Shown here: piece after piece, positions 18,281 through 25,931 of the stretch
Layout of the letters: the number at the start of each line of letters is the position of its first letter
How positions within the stretch are numbered: position 1 is the stretch's first letter
Assembly (NCBI RefSeq): GCF_900177375.1
Contig: NZ_FWZU01000001.1
Location: 186,001 to 250,000, forward strand
Direction of reading: 5' to 3'
Source of the DNA: Desulfovibrio gilichinskyi
GTDB lineage: Bacteria; Desulfobacterota; Desulfovibrionia; Desulfovibrionales; Desulfovibrionaceae
Length of the DNA: 64,000 nt
The notes under the pieces: model-generated
What the model was told of the DNA's origin: nothing
The model's database searches: none
What the model saw: the letters and a program-made list of their open reading frames with translations, nothing else
Made by a program: the position numbers and the translations under genes

Positions 18281-19291
18281 TTAACAATATAATGCTGAAA
18301 ATGCTACGGAATCAGCTTTCTGCGTTCCGGTAAGCACCATAGCCTGAGTCAGTTCTGACTTTAATTGATCAATATATTTTTCTGCTCCTTCCTGTAATCC
18401 GCCAATAGTCGCTATTGAGAAAGGGCGGCCTATCATGACGGCATCTGCGCCGAGTGCGAGCATTTTGAATACATCGATTCCTGTTCTTACTCCGCCGTCT
18501 GCCAAAACGCAGCACTGGCCGGCAACAGCTTTTGATATTTCATGTAAAACTTCGGCAGATCCGGGGCAGCAGTCAAGGACGCGTCCACCGTGATTGGATA
18601 CGACGATTCCTTTTGCTCCGGCATCAATAGCCATTTTAGCTTCATCAGGAGTCATTATTCCTTTAAGAATGAAATCAGCATTGACGGATTCAATTATAGT
18701 ACGAAGTTTTTTAACAGATTTAGGAGTAACAGGGCGGCCCATTTTTCTCAGAGTGATGAGTCCGGCTGCATCGATATCCATACCGATGATTTTAGCACCG
18801 GTCTTTTCAGCTTTTTCAAGCTTCATAAACAGTTCTTCATCTTCCCAAGGTTTAATGAAAGGAATTCCATGTCCTTTAACTGCTTCAATAGCAGCGAATC
18901 CGCTTTGGTGAATGAAGTCCGGTACGCCGTCGCCAGTACAGCCGATGATTCCTTTGGCTGCGCAAGCTTTCAGCTTTGCAGAAATGTAATCGAGTTCTTC
19001 TATTTTTCCACCCATATTGAATGAAATTCCGCCGATAGGCGCAGCGATTACAGGAATATCAAGCTTCATTCCCATAACTGTAACGCTGGTATCAGGTTCA
19101 CTGGCATCGTGAATGGTGCGCATGTTAAGTTTAAGATCAGCAAGGGCTTTAACATTGTTTTTAAAGCTTGAAGCTGTACCTAATCCGCCCATTCCGGGCA
19201 CTTCGCCTACGCAGGCATTACCGTTGCATACCGGACAGACCTTGCAAAACCCTTTCATTAATTCTCTGGCATTATCGCGAACTGATTTCAT
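18281..19291 (-). CDS. FMN-dependent alpha-hydroxy-acid dehydrogenase/oxidase
   Basis: This 336-residue member of the LldD/glycolate oxidase FMN family has an N-terminal cysteine cluster (CKVCPVCNGNAC, residues 17-28) that may bind a metal or Fe-S centre; it is typical of the anaerobe subgroup. The barrel has the FMN/substrate motif DAGAKGIVVSNHGGR near 230 with the catalytic His and Arg, LADGGVRTG near 265 and GADAVMIGRP near 285. It probably oxidises an L-2-hydroxyacid such as L-lactate, but the substrate is not determined. An AGGAG site precedes the ATG. It is the third gene of an apparent operon: GntR/FadR regulator, TauE/SafE permease, then this enzyme, with gaps of 15 and 45 bases. Confidence 0.85.
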   Translation of the reverse strand: MKSVRDNARELMKGFCKVCPVCNGNACVGEVPGMGGLGTASSFKNNVKALADLKLNMRTIHDASEPDTSVTVMGMKLDIPVIAAPIGGISFNMGGKIEELDYISAKLKACAAKGIIGCTGDGVPDFIHQSGFAAIEAVKGHGIPFIKPWEDEELFMKLEKAEKTGAKIIGMDIDAAGLITLRKMGRPVTPKSVKKLRTIIESVNADFILKGIMTPDEAKMAIDAGAKGIVVSNHGGRVLDCCPGSAEVLHEISKAVAGQCCVLADGGVRTGIDVFKMLALGADAVMIGRPFSIATIGGLQEGAEKYIDQLKSELTQAMVLTGTQKADSVAFSALYC

Positions 19292-19336
19292 AGTACTTTC
19301 TCCTGAGTTTAAGTGTGCTGGATTGATTAATAAAAT

Positions 19337-20134
19337 TTAAAAAAGACTTATCAACATTTTGGTTGCAACTAATAAAAGAAGAATGGCAAAGATCATTTTA
19401 AGTTTTGCAACAGGCAGGCTGTGTGCAAGCTTTGCGCCATAAGGAGCGGTGAGCATGCTTGTAGATACAATTCCGATCAGGGCTGGAAGGTATACGTATC
19501 CTATGGACCAGCCTGGTAATCCCTGCGCTCCGATTCCTGTCCAAATATATCCGGCGGTTCCTGCCAGTGCAAGCGGAAGTCCTATTGCCGCCGCGGTTCC
19601 GATTGCAGTGTGAATCTGGATATTGCACATGGTCAGAAACGGTACTGAAAGTGTTCCACCGCCGATTCCTACAAGGCTGGACATTGCTCCGATTGCACTT
19701 CCGGCTCCTAGCATTCCCCATTTTTCAGGAACTTGGCGTGAAGCTTTTGGTTTGAGACCTAAAAGCATCTGTGAAGCCACGTAATAAAGAAAGATAACAA
19801 AGATCACCTTAAGAACGTTTGTATTCAAATATGAAGCGAAACATGAGCCTAGAAAAGTACCGATTAAAATGCCGGGGGTGATTGTTTTAAAAATATCCCA
19901 GCGGATGGCTCCGCGTGCGTTGTGTGCACGCATGCTTGAGATGGATGTAAAGATAATCGTCGCAAGAGATGTTCCAAGAGCTACATGCATAAGCTGAGCT
20001 TCCGGTACACCAAGTGGCGGAAGGGCAAAATATAAAATCGGAACGATGACAAGTCCACCGCCAATACCCAGAAGTCCGGCAAGTATTCCGGCAATAGCGC
20101 CAAGAATTACAAAAACCAATAATGTTGTAATCAT
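19337..20134 (-). CDS. TauE/SafE family anion permease
   Basis: This 265-residue inner-membrane protein has seven to eight hydrophobic helices and internal duplication: GIGGGLVIVPIL near residue 24 and GIGGGTLSVPFL near 155 are the paired Gly-rich signatures of the TauE/SafE (DUF81) family. Members move sulfite, sulfoacetate, sulfolactate or other organic anions. Its place between a FadR-type regulator and a hydroxyacid dehydrogenase suggests uptake or export of that enzyme's substrate or product, by inference. In a sulfate reducer a sulfonated hydroxyacid such as sulfolactate is possible but unproven. An AGAGGAATT site precedes the ATG. Confidence 0.88.
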   Translation of the reverse strand: MITTLLVFVILGAIAGILAGLLGIGGGLVIVPILYFALPPLGVPEAQLMHVALGTSLATIIFTSISSMRAHNARGAIRWDIFKTITPGILIGTFLGSCFASYLNTNVLKVIFVIFLYYVASQMLLGLKPKASRQVPEKWGMLGAGSAIGAMSSLVGIGGGTLSVPFLTMCNIQIHTAIGTAAAIGLPLALAGTAGYIWTGIGAQGLPGWSIGYVYLPALIGIVSTSMLTAPYGAKLAHSLPVAKLKMIFAILLLLVATKMLISLF

Positions 20135-20149
20135 GTTTAATTCCTCTTT

Positions 20150-20839
20150 TTAGTCTTCTTTGAATGAGTCAGAGTCTGTCGCAGCAGATTCAACATCTTT
20201 AATATGTTGTCTCATTATTTTAGCTGCTGATTCTGAATCATGCCTTTCGAACGCTTTTAAAAGATCAAAATGTGCTGTCATGGATTTTTTCACTCGTTTT
20301 TTGTTTTGCAAAGGCTGCGAGCGGCTTTCTTTCATTATTTTACTTAAAGCTTCCATCATATCCGGGAAAATGCTGTTGCCACTTGCTACTGCAATCTCGT
20401 GATGGAACTGTTCATCCAGTTTACTGGTATCCTTGCCGGATCTGATAAGTATTTCCTGATTGCAGACAATCACTTTCATCCGGTTCAGTGTTTCATCATC
20501 AATCGAAATGGCCGCTAAAGCCGCAATTTGAGGTTCAATTACTTTTCTGAACTCAAAAATATCACTCAGTCGTTTTTTTTGATCTGCAAACACTTCAGTA
20601 AAGGCTTCAATAATATCCGCGTCGATCCGGTCGCAAATATATGTTCCATCGCCGCGCTTACTTTCAACTAAGTTCTTATGCGTCAGAACTTTTATAGCTT
20701 CACGAACTGAACTGCGCGAAACTTTGAACTTTTCAGCCAAGCTTCTTTCAGAAGGAAGCTTGTCCCCTTGCTGCAATTCACCGGACTTAATCAATTCCAT
20801 GATCTGTTTTGCCACAGATTCATAAACCGGATTTTGCAT
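20150..20839 (-). CDS. GntR/FadR-subfamily transcriptional regulator
   Basis: This 229-residue regulator has an N-terminal winged helix (about 8-70: GDKLPSERSLAEKFKVSRSSVREAIKVL) and a C-terminal all-helical FCD ligand domain with the metal-binding residues in EQFHHEIAVASGN near 143 and HFDLLKAFERHD near 193. FCD regulators such as LldR, GlcC and PdhR sense small carboxylates, often lactate or glycolate. It is the first gene of the operon with the permease and the FMN dehydrogenase. Two operator-like sites lie just upstream (20856-20866 and 20883-20897), so autoregulation is likely. A GGAGAAT site precedes the ATG. Confidence 0.9.
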   Translation of the reverse strand: MQNPVYESVAKQIMELIKSGELQQGDKLPSERSLAEKFKVSRSSVREAIKVLTHKNLVESKRGDGTYICDRIDADIIEAFTEVFADQKKRLSDIFEFRKVIEPQIAALAAISIDDETLNRMKVIVCNQEILIRSGKDTSKLDEQFHHEIAVASGNSIFPDMMEALSKIMKESRSQPLQNKKRVKKSMTAHFDLLKAFERHDSESAAKIMRQHIKDVESAATDSDSFKED

Positions 20840-20855
20840 GTTTATTCTCCATAAG

Positions 20856-20897
20856 CGGTCCTACCAATTTAAGTGTTTGTCAATTGGTCAGACCAAT
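20856..20897. promoter_or_regulatory. FadR-type operator sites
   Basis: ATTGGTCAGACCAAT (20883-20897) is a perfect 7-1-7 palindrome matching the T-N-GT-N3-AC-N-A consensus of FadR-subfamily regulators. A second near-match, TGGTAGGACCG read on the minus strand (20856-20866), starts 17 bases before the regulator's ATG. A TTGACA (20876-20881 region, minus strand) lies between them. Confidence 0.75.
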
Positions 20898-21020
20898 AAC
20901 ATTGTTTCGATAATCAATCAATATGCGAAGTCTGAAAAAAATGAGAAAATCACAATTGAGATATTTCTTTTTACAAAAGGGTATTTGTGCTAAGTAAATA
21001 GGAATTCTCGCCACACGTAA

Positions 21021-21152
21021 GGACTAACTAATCACGCTATTAATGGATCATTTATCAAATCCTTGATGCTTGAAGAATTCACTGTTGCTACTCCATTCAT
21101 AAAACAATTTGAACACTTTTACCCTGAAGCGGCAGCAGATTATTTTTCTTAG
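21021..21152 (+). pseudogene. Short coding remnant (C-terminal fragment)
   Basis: A 43-codon open stretch lacks a start codon at its beginning and ends in TAG at 21150-21152. Its composition looks protein-like (for example EEFTVATPFIKQFEHFYPEA) rather than random AT-rich spacer. It may be the surviving C-terminus of a deleted gene upstream of the AAA+ ATPase. The parent family is not recognised. The rest of 20.9-21.3 kb holds no convincing gene. Confidence 0.3.
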
Positions 21153-21305
21153 ATACAGCGTTGCTGTTGACGTCTGTGAAATCTAATACAGTTCATTAAG
21201 TTCGGAGCGATAGAAGTCCCGGCATCCATAAGAGGAGCACATCAAATATGATATGCTCGTAAATTTTAAAAAATTATAGAGAGTTATTGTAATAGGAGCC
21301 CCAAA

Positions 21306-22385
21306 ATGGAAGATAGAACATTCGAATCGCCAGCACCTGAGGTTTGCGCAAGTAAAATTTTTGAAGTCAGCGGCGCAAAATTTGATGAAGATGTAGTTCT
21401 TGATCTCTGGCAAAAAATCATGCGACATCAGTGGATTATGTCCGAAAAACTTAACCGTGATGTTGGATTCAAGATTGCATGCAACGATTTTCTCGATAAT
21501 ATAGGGACGGGCGACGAGATCGCCACGCATAATCATGAAAAACTTTTATTGCAGCTGGGCGCGCGCACCATCGCTCCAGACATCTGGGACACCATATCTG
21601 ACACCCAGCCGCCTAAGAAATTAATACAAAGGAAAGTCATTCTCCCTTTGGTTGAGGAGGAATTATCTCAGAAACATGGTGTCATTCCGCCTAAAACCAT
21701 CATTTTCTTTGGCCCCCCGGGCACTGGTAAAACATATTTTGCCAAGGCGATTGCCGGAAGGCTGGCGTGGAAGTACTTGGAAATAGTGCCGAGCATGCTC
21801 ATGATAGCCGGTATTGACAAAATCGGAGCGCATTTGCGTGACGTTATGGAAAAGGCCCGTAATTTGGAAGAAGTTGTAATTTTTATTGACGAATTCGAAG
21901 AGCTTGCCACAGAGCGAGATGATGCAAGTCGGATTGACAGGTCGATTACCAATGAGTTTCTCAAGCAGGTTCCACTCATTAAGAGCAATACCAATAAGGT
22001 CTTGCTGGTATGCGCTACTAATTACATCCGTCAACTGGATACCGCTTTGTTGCGGCCCGGACGTTTTGATTGTGTCATTCCGGTTGGAGCTCTTGATGAG
22101 AGTGGACGAGAAACTATTTTGAAATATTATTTGGCAAAGATGAACCCGGGGGTTATCGATTTGAAGCAAATCATAGCCTTGACGGAGAAATATACTCCTG
22201 CTGATATCGAATACCTTTTCCAGATTGTAGCTCAGCATGCCTTTGAAGAAGAGTGCGATACCAGAAGTAATTTTCTGGTAACAACGGATTTTATAGTTCA
22301 GACCATTGCAACATTTAAACCCTCTTTGACTGAAAGCATGATAAAAGAATTCAAGGAGGATATTGTCAAATATTCTCGCAGTTAG
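21306..22385 (+). CDS. AAA+ ATPase, stand-alone
   Basis: This 359-residue cytoplasmic ATPase has an N-terminal region of about 110 residues with WQKIMRHQWIMSEKLNRDV, unlike the usual FtsH or Clp N-domains, followed by one AAA module: Walker A FGPPGTGKTYFAK near 140, Walker B VVIFIDEFEEL near 195, sensor 1 VCATNY near 235, and arginine finger region ALLRPGRFDCV near 248. The AAA sequence is closest in style to the spastin/FtsH/Cdc48 group. No protease domain follows, so it is probably a remodelling ATPase with an unknown client. Ribosome binding is through AGGAGC. It stands alone, between a coding remnant and a terminator; neighbours do not indicate a role. Confidence 0.8.
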   Translation: MEDRTFESPAPEVCASKIFEVSGAKFDEDVVLDLWQKIMRHQWIMSEKLNRDVGFKIACNDFLDNIGTGDEIATHNHEKLLLQLGARTIAPDIWDTISDTQPPKKLIQRKVILPLVEEELSQKHGVIPPKTIIFFGPPGTGKTYFAKAIAGRLAWKYLEIVPSMLMIAGIDKIGAHLRDVMEKARNLEEVVIFIDEFEELATERDDASRIDRSITNEFLKQVPLIKSNTNKVLLVCATNYIRQLDTALLRPGRFDCVIPVGALDESGRETILKYYLAKMNPGVIDLKQIIALTEKYTPADIEYLFQIVAQHAFEEECDTRSNFLVTTDFIVQTIATFKPSLTESMIKEFKEDIVKYSRS

Positions 22386-22424
22386 GTGACCAGACCACGA
22401 ACATATTCAGAAAAAATATGAAAA

Positions 22425-22466
22425 AAGAATTTCCTCATAAATAAATATGAGGAAATTCTTATTAGA
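22425..22466. terminator. Bidirectional terminator
   Basis: The 14-bp stem AAGAATTTCCTCAT / ATGAGGAAATTCTT has an 8-base loop, with T-rich sequence on both strands (TTTTTTC on the minus side). It separates the convergent AAA+ and class V aminotransferase genes. Confidence 0.8.
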
Positions 22467-22491
22467 ATGAGATTCATTATTTTAAATATTG

Positions 22492-24120
22492 TTATGCATA
22501 AGTGCGATAAATAGTATTATTTGCTAATTTACCTTTTTGCATGTTGGAAATAACATCAATTGTAGCTTCAACGACTTGAGTTACGTCATTAGCTGTATTG
22601 CAAAATGTTGGAGATATTCTGATTAAATCATGTCCTAGCACTTTCAAGTTCGCAATGGCCAGTTGATGCTTTTCATATACATTGTTGATCACATTTCCAG
22701 CCTGTACACCCTGTGGACATTTAAATAAAAAGACAGAGCTACGCAAATTATCATCTGTCGTAGGTGTGCTAATCCATTTGTAAGCTTCTTTTTCAGTAAA
22801 ATCTGGATAAATTTTAGGTAGATTTTTGAACAGAGCTTCTTTGGTTTTAGTTCCCAAGTAATGAATTCTTTTTTCAATTTTGGCTGGGGTAACATTAGGG
22901 TGCAGCTTTCCGGTGTGAAATAAAGCTGTCATCCATGTAGCCACAAGAGTAGCATCATTTTGCTGTCCTAAGTATGAAAAACGCTTGGCATTAGGGTCAA
23001 TAACTCCATCTTTTGCCATAAATCCATACTCTTCCGGAGTTTTGATATGTTCATCATATCCCCATTCACTCGGAGTGAAACGCTCAGCGGCATTTGACTT
23101 ATTGTTCATGTACAGCAGGCCGACCATTTTAGGGCCACAGGGCCATTTATGGAAACTTCCGGTTATGCTGTCCACGTCTAAGTCTCCCAGCTTTAGATCT
23201 AATACTCCAAATGTTTGTGCACAATCTGCATGAATATGCATATTTTTATTAATGGCTCTAAGTTCATGAACGATGCGTTCCATAGGCAAAAGCATACCAC
23301 ATTCATTTGACTGCCATGATAAAGTAACAATTTTTGTATTTTTATCTACCGTCTGTTTTAATGCACTTATAATATCATCTTCTGATTTCGGATCGGATGG
23401 CAATATTCCTTTTTTAAGTTCTTCAGCTGATACGGAGTTGGTGAACATTTTAGTTCTCATGATTCGAATTGAATCATCACTCCAGCCCTTGGTAGCTTTG
23501 CGGTATTCCCATGCTTGATAGTTGGTAGGATGATTTACATCCCAGACAACTACATTATCTTTTTCAGGATTAAAAAATTTTGAAGCCATTAAACCATTAT
23601 TAACAAAGTTATTACCCTGAGTAGAATTTGCAACCAAAGCCATCAGATAATCTGCTTCATATTCCTGTTTACCCAGCCCAAGCCAATTTTTGATACCATC
23701 AAGCCCCTTGCTGAGGCTCGCTTCTGCAAGCTCTCCTCTCATAGGAAAGGAAATGTCCTTTTTTAACATATCGCGGACAAGATCTTCCATTTGACTAACC
23801 GGTTTCATAGAGGGGCAAAGGTTTGCTGCATTGACTGAAAGACAGCTATAGTCATCGCGATCAAAGTAATATTCAACCAGTCGATCCCATTGAGCTTCAT
23901 TGTCCGCATCCAATTGATCAGCTTTAAATTTAATGCCTTCTTTTTCCAGCTTATTTATAAGGTCATCGATCTCTTTTAAAGCTTTGACCTGATTTTTACC
24001 TACTTTTTTATTTTCCTCATTTTTTTCTTTATTCCCGGCAAATGCAGTAGAAGAAAGCAACAAGGCTCCGCTTGCACCTAAACTACTTTTTAAAAAGTTA
24101 CGGCGTGTTAAATTACTCAT
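22492..24120 (-). CDS. Tat-exported class V aminotransferase-like PLP enzyme
   Basis: This 542-residue protein has a clear twin-arginine signal (TRRNFLKSSLGASG, then a hydrophobic stretch ending AFA near residue 28). After a charged coiled segment (to about 75) comes a class V aminotransferase fold (isopenicillin N epimerase/cysteine desulfurase-like): QGNNFVNNG near 190, HADCAQTFG near 298 with the cofactor Asp, and the PLP-binding lysine in SITGSFHKWPCG near 318. PLP enzymes fold with cofactor in the cytoplasm, which fits Tat export. The reaction is unknown; epimerase, desulfurase or lyase are options. An AGGAGAG site precedes the ATG. Apparently monocistronic. Confidence 0.85.
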   Translation of the reverse strand: MSNLTRRNFLKSSLGASGALLLSSTAFAGNKEKNEENKKVGKNQVKALKEIDDLINKLEKEGIKFKADQLDADNEAQWDRLVEYYFDRDDYSCLSVNAANLCPSMKPVSQMEDLVRDMLKKDISFPMRGELAEASLSKGLDGIKNWLGLGKQEYEADYLMALVANSTQGNNFVNNGLMASKFFNPEKDNVVVWDVNHPTNYQAWEYRKATKGWSDDSIRIMRTKMFTNSVSAEELKKGILPSDPKSEDDIISALKQTVDKNTKIVTLSWQSNECGMLLPMERIVHELRAINKNMHIHADCAQTFGVLDLKLGDLDVDSITGSFHKWPCGPKMVGLLYMNNKSNAAERFTPSEWGYDEHIKTPEEYGFMAKDGVIDPNAKRFSYLGQQNDATLVATWMTALFHTGKLHPNVTPAKIEKRIHYLGTKTKEALFKNLPKIYPDFTEKEAYKWISTPTTDDNLRSSVFLFKCPQGVQAGNVINNVYEKHQLAIANLKVLGHDLIRISPTFCNTANDVTQVVEATIDVISNMQKGKLANNTIYRTYA

Positions 24121-24200
24121 AATGATCTCTCCTTTTAATAAGGCTGAATGTGTAGTGTTATTTAATTATAACATTAATATCTTTTAAACAGTAACTTATT

Positions 24201-24255
24201 ATAGTTTCCTCATAACGTACACTTGTGTAATCGCGTTGTGAGGAAACTATTTTTA
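24201..24255. repeat. Inverted repeat near csbD-like gene
   Basis: The 12-bp arms ATAGTTTCCTCA / TGAGGAAACTAT are separated by 26 bases. A TTTTT run follows on the plus strand but not on the minus strand where genes lie, so terminator function is uncertain. Confidence 0.5.
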
Positions 24256-24268
24256 TGTGGACCTTAAT

Positions 24269-24448
24269 TTATTTTCCTGCGACTTGTTCGATCTCGCCGG
24301 TTTTCTCCTGAACCTTTCCTTCAAGAATCTCGGCTTTTCCTTTGGCCTGCATTTCGCTGTTATCAATAGCTGCGCCAATAACTTCCTTTACCTTTCCTGA
24401 AGCCTGATGCAGTTTCCCTTTGACCTTATTAACTGTGCTCGATTTCAT
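24269..24448 (-). CDS. CsbD-family stress protein
   Basis: This 59-residue, highly charged, Lys/Glu-rich protein has the CsbD pattern: VNKVKGKLHQASGKVKEV, then a second G-K-A-E-I-L-EGKVQEKTGE repeat. CsbD proteins are general stress proteins of unknown biochemistry, induced by sigma-B or osmotic stress in other bacteria. A GGAGTGACG site lies close upstream of the ATG. It lies 42 bases after a DUF3309-like gene and close to a BON protein on the same strand; this trio recurs as an osmotic/envelope-stress group. Confidence 0.85.
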   Translation of the reverse strand: MKSSTVNKVKGKLHQASGKVKEVIGAAIDNSEMQAKGKAEILEGKVQEKTGEIEQVAGK

Positions 24449-24490
24449 AACGTCACTCCTTGGTGTTAGAGGTTACGATTTTCTAATCGG

Positions 24491-24649
24491 TCACAATCGG
24501 CCGGTAAGAAGCATGATAACGAGGACAATTGTGATTATCCCCAAGATACTTCCCGGAGCATAACCCCACGCGCGGCTGTGCGGCCAGACTGGAATAACTC
24601 CCAGAAACATAAGCACTAAAACGATTATTATGATTGCGCCAAGAGACAT
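24491..24649 (-). CDS. DUF3309-type small membrane protein
   Basis: The protein is 52 residues with two hydrophobic helices (about 4-20 and 33-48) flanking a WPHSRAWGYAP turn; this H-S-R-W-G-Y-P loop is the signature of the small DUF3309 family. The function of the family is unknown; genes often lie with csbD and BON genes. The ATG has a GGAGAATAAT ribosome binding site. It is the middle gene of the minus-strand trio. Confidence 0.8.
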   Translation of the reverse strand: MSLGAIIIIVLVLMFLGVIPVWPHSRAWGYAPGSILGIITIVLVIMLLTGRL

Positions 24650-24724
24650 TATTATTCTCCGTTGTTAAAGAGTTGCTGCAAACAGAGTGCGAGCTTTCGA
24701 TCTGATTCCGTTTTGTGAAATGTT

Positions 24725-25495
24725 TTAACTAATGGTGATGTTGTTGATCACCTTTTTTACGCCATGCACGTCATTAACGAGTTTTTCAGCCAGATCCTTC
24801 TCTGCATTGTTTTTAGCTTCGCCGTTCAGAGTAACGACTCCGTCCTTGGTCACGACGTTTGTTTTCAGTCCGCTAGTCGAGCGGTTATATAATAGAGTCC
24901 CCTTGGCCATGGCAGTGATGGATGCATCGTCAACGGCTTCGCCGACAGACTCAATTATGGATGAGTCCTTGTTCTGTGAGGAAGCCGGAACCGTCATCAT
25001 ATTGTTGACACTTTTGACACCTTCGACATCTTTGGCATACTCTCCCGTCAGGTCCTTCTGGGCGAGGCTTTTTGCTTCGCCGCGCAAGGTGATGACCCCA
25101 CGGTCAGCAGTTACATTAGTCTCGACGGTGTTCACGCTCTCGTGGAATAAAAGAGTGAGCTTGACCTTTGTGATGAGCCATGCGTCCATGCCGGCTGAGG
25201 ATTTTTCCTCTTTCGTTGTCAGTTGGTTATCTACGCTTTTCACTCCTGGCAGTCCCTCAACAGTATCTTTGGCCAGAGACATGTGTGATTTTTCTACAAC
25301 TGTTCCTGTCAGTTTAACGTCACCATCACTGGATGACACTTTAATGTTGTCATTCTTGAGAAAGGTTTTAAACACATAGGTCTGTTTGGCGGAAGACTCG
25401 ATACGGTCATCCGTTGTGGAGGCATAGAGGTTTGCGGTGACAAAAAACATCAAAACCATCACGATCAGGCTTAGAAGATACAGTGCTTTTTTCAT
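24725..25495 (-). CDS. Triple-BON-domain periplasmic protein
   Basis: This 256-residue exported protein has a signal peptide (hydrophobic stretch 5-25, cleavage near NLYAS) and three BON domains at about 35-95, 105-170 and 190-255, each with the V-T-x-G-x-V-LxG core and a GVK-V-N ending. BON domains bind phospholipid or the envelope surface; OsmY is the known relative and protects against osmotic stress. The three repeats resemble one another more than they would by chance, implying internal duplication. It is the first gene of the BON-DUF3309-CsbD trio. The 435 bases upstream to 25931 hold no convincing gene. Confidence 0.88.
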   Translation of the reverse strand: MKKALYLLSLIVMVLMFFVTANLYASTTDDRIESSAKQTYVFKTFLKNDNIKVSSSDGDVKLTGTVVEKSHMSLAKDTVEGLPGVKSVDNQLTTKEEKSSAGMDAWLITKVKLTLLFHESVNTVETNVTADRGVITLRGEAKSLAQKDLTGEYAKDVEGVKSVNNMMTVPASSQNKDSSIIESVGEAVDDASITAMAKGTLLYNRSTSGLKTNVVTKDGVVTLNGEAKNNAEKDLAEKLVNDVHGVKKVINNITIS

Positions 25496-25862
25496 AATAA
25501 ATCCTTACTGGTTAGAAAATCCATACGAAACTTTGATCCATTGTGGTCTAACGTTCTTCGCACATCCAGAGTTGATGGCTCTTTGACGGCGCGAGACCTC
25601 AAAAACAATTTTCTTACAAAACAATATAAATTTTCTGTCGTTGATCTCGTATTAGAGAGTTACAGAGGGGAAAGTAACAGAGTAGGGTCCTGGTGGGCGC
25701 GGTATAGATGCGCGAAAAGGAGTGGGGATGCGAAGTAATCCAATCATTAGAGACTACTGAGATCTGAAGGTCCTTTTACTGTTTTATAATATAGCATGTT
25801 TTATTTGAATAAGCATTATAAATAAAAAATATTATAGTAATCGGATGAAGCTGTACGTAAAA

Positions 25863-25896
25863 AAATCCCCCGCAGAAAAAAATCTGCGGGGGATTT
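25863..25896 (-). terminator. Terminator of M16 peptidase gene
   Basis: The perfect 13-bp stem AAATCCCCCGCAG / CTGCGGGGGATTT with an 8-base loop is followed on the minus strand by a run of T residues. Confidence 0.9.
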
Positions 25897-25931
25897 AAGA
25901 TTAACTTAGTCGCTGATAAACAGTACTTAAA

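Noticed and set aside
25541-25738. 65-codon open frame upstream of the BON gene
   Set aside because: No ribosome binding site, odd composition and no recognisable family; it occupies the divergent spacer and is probably chance.
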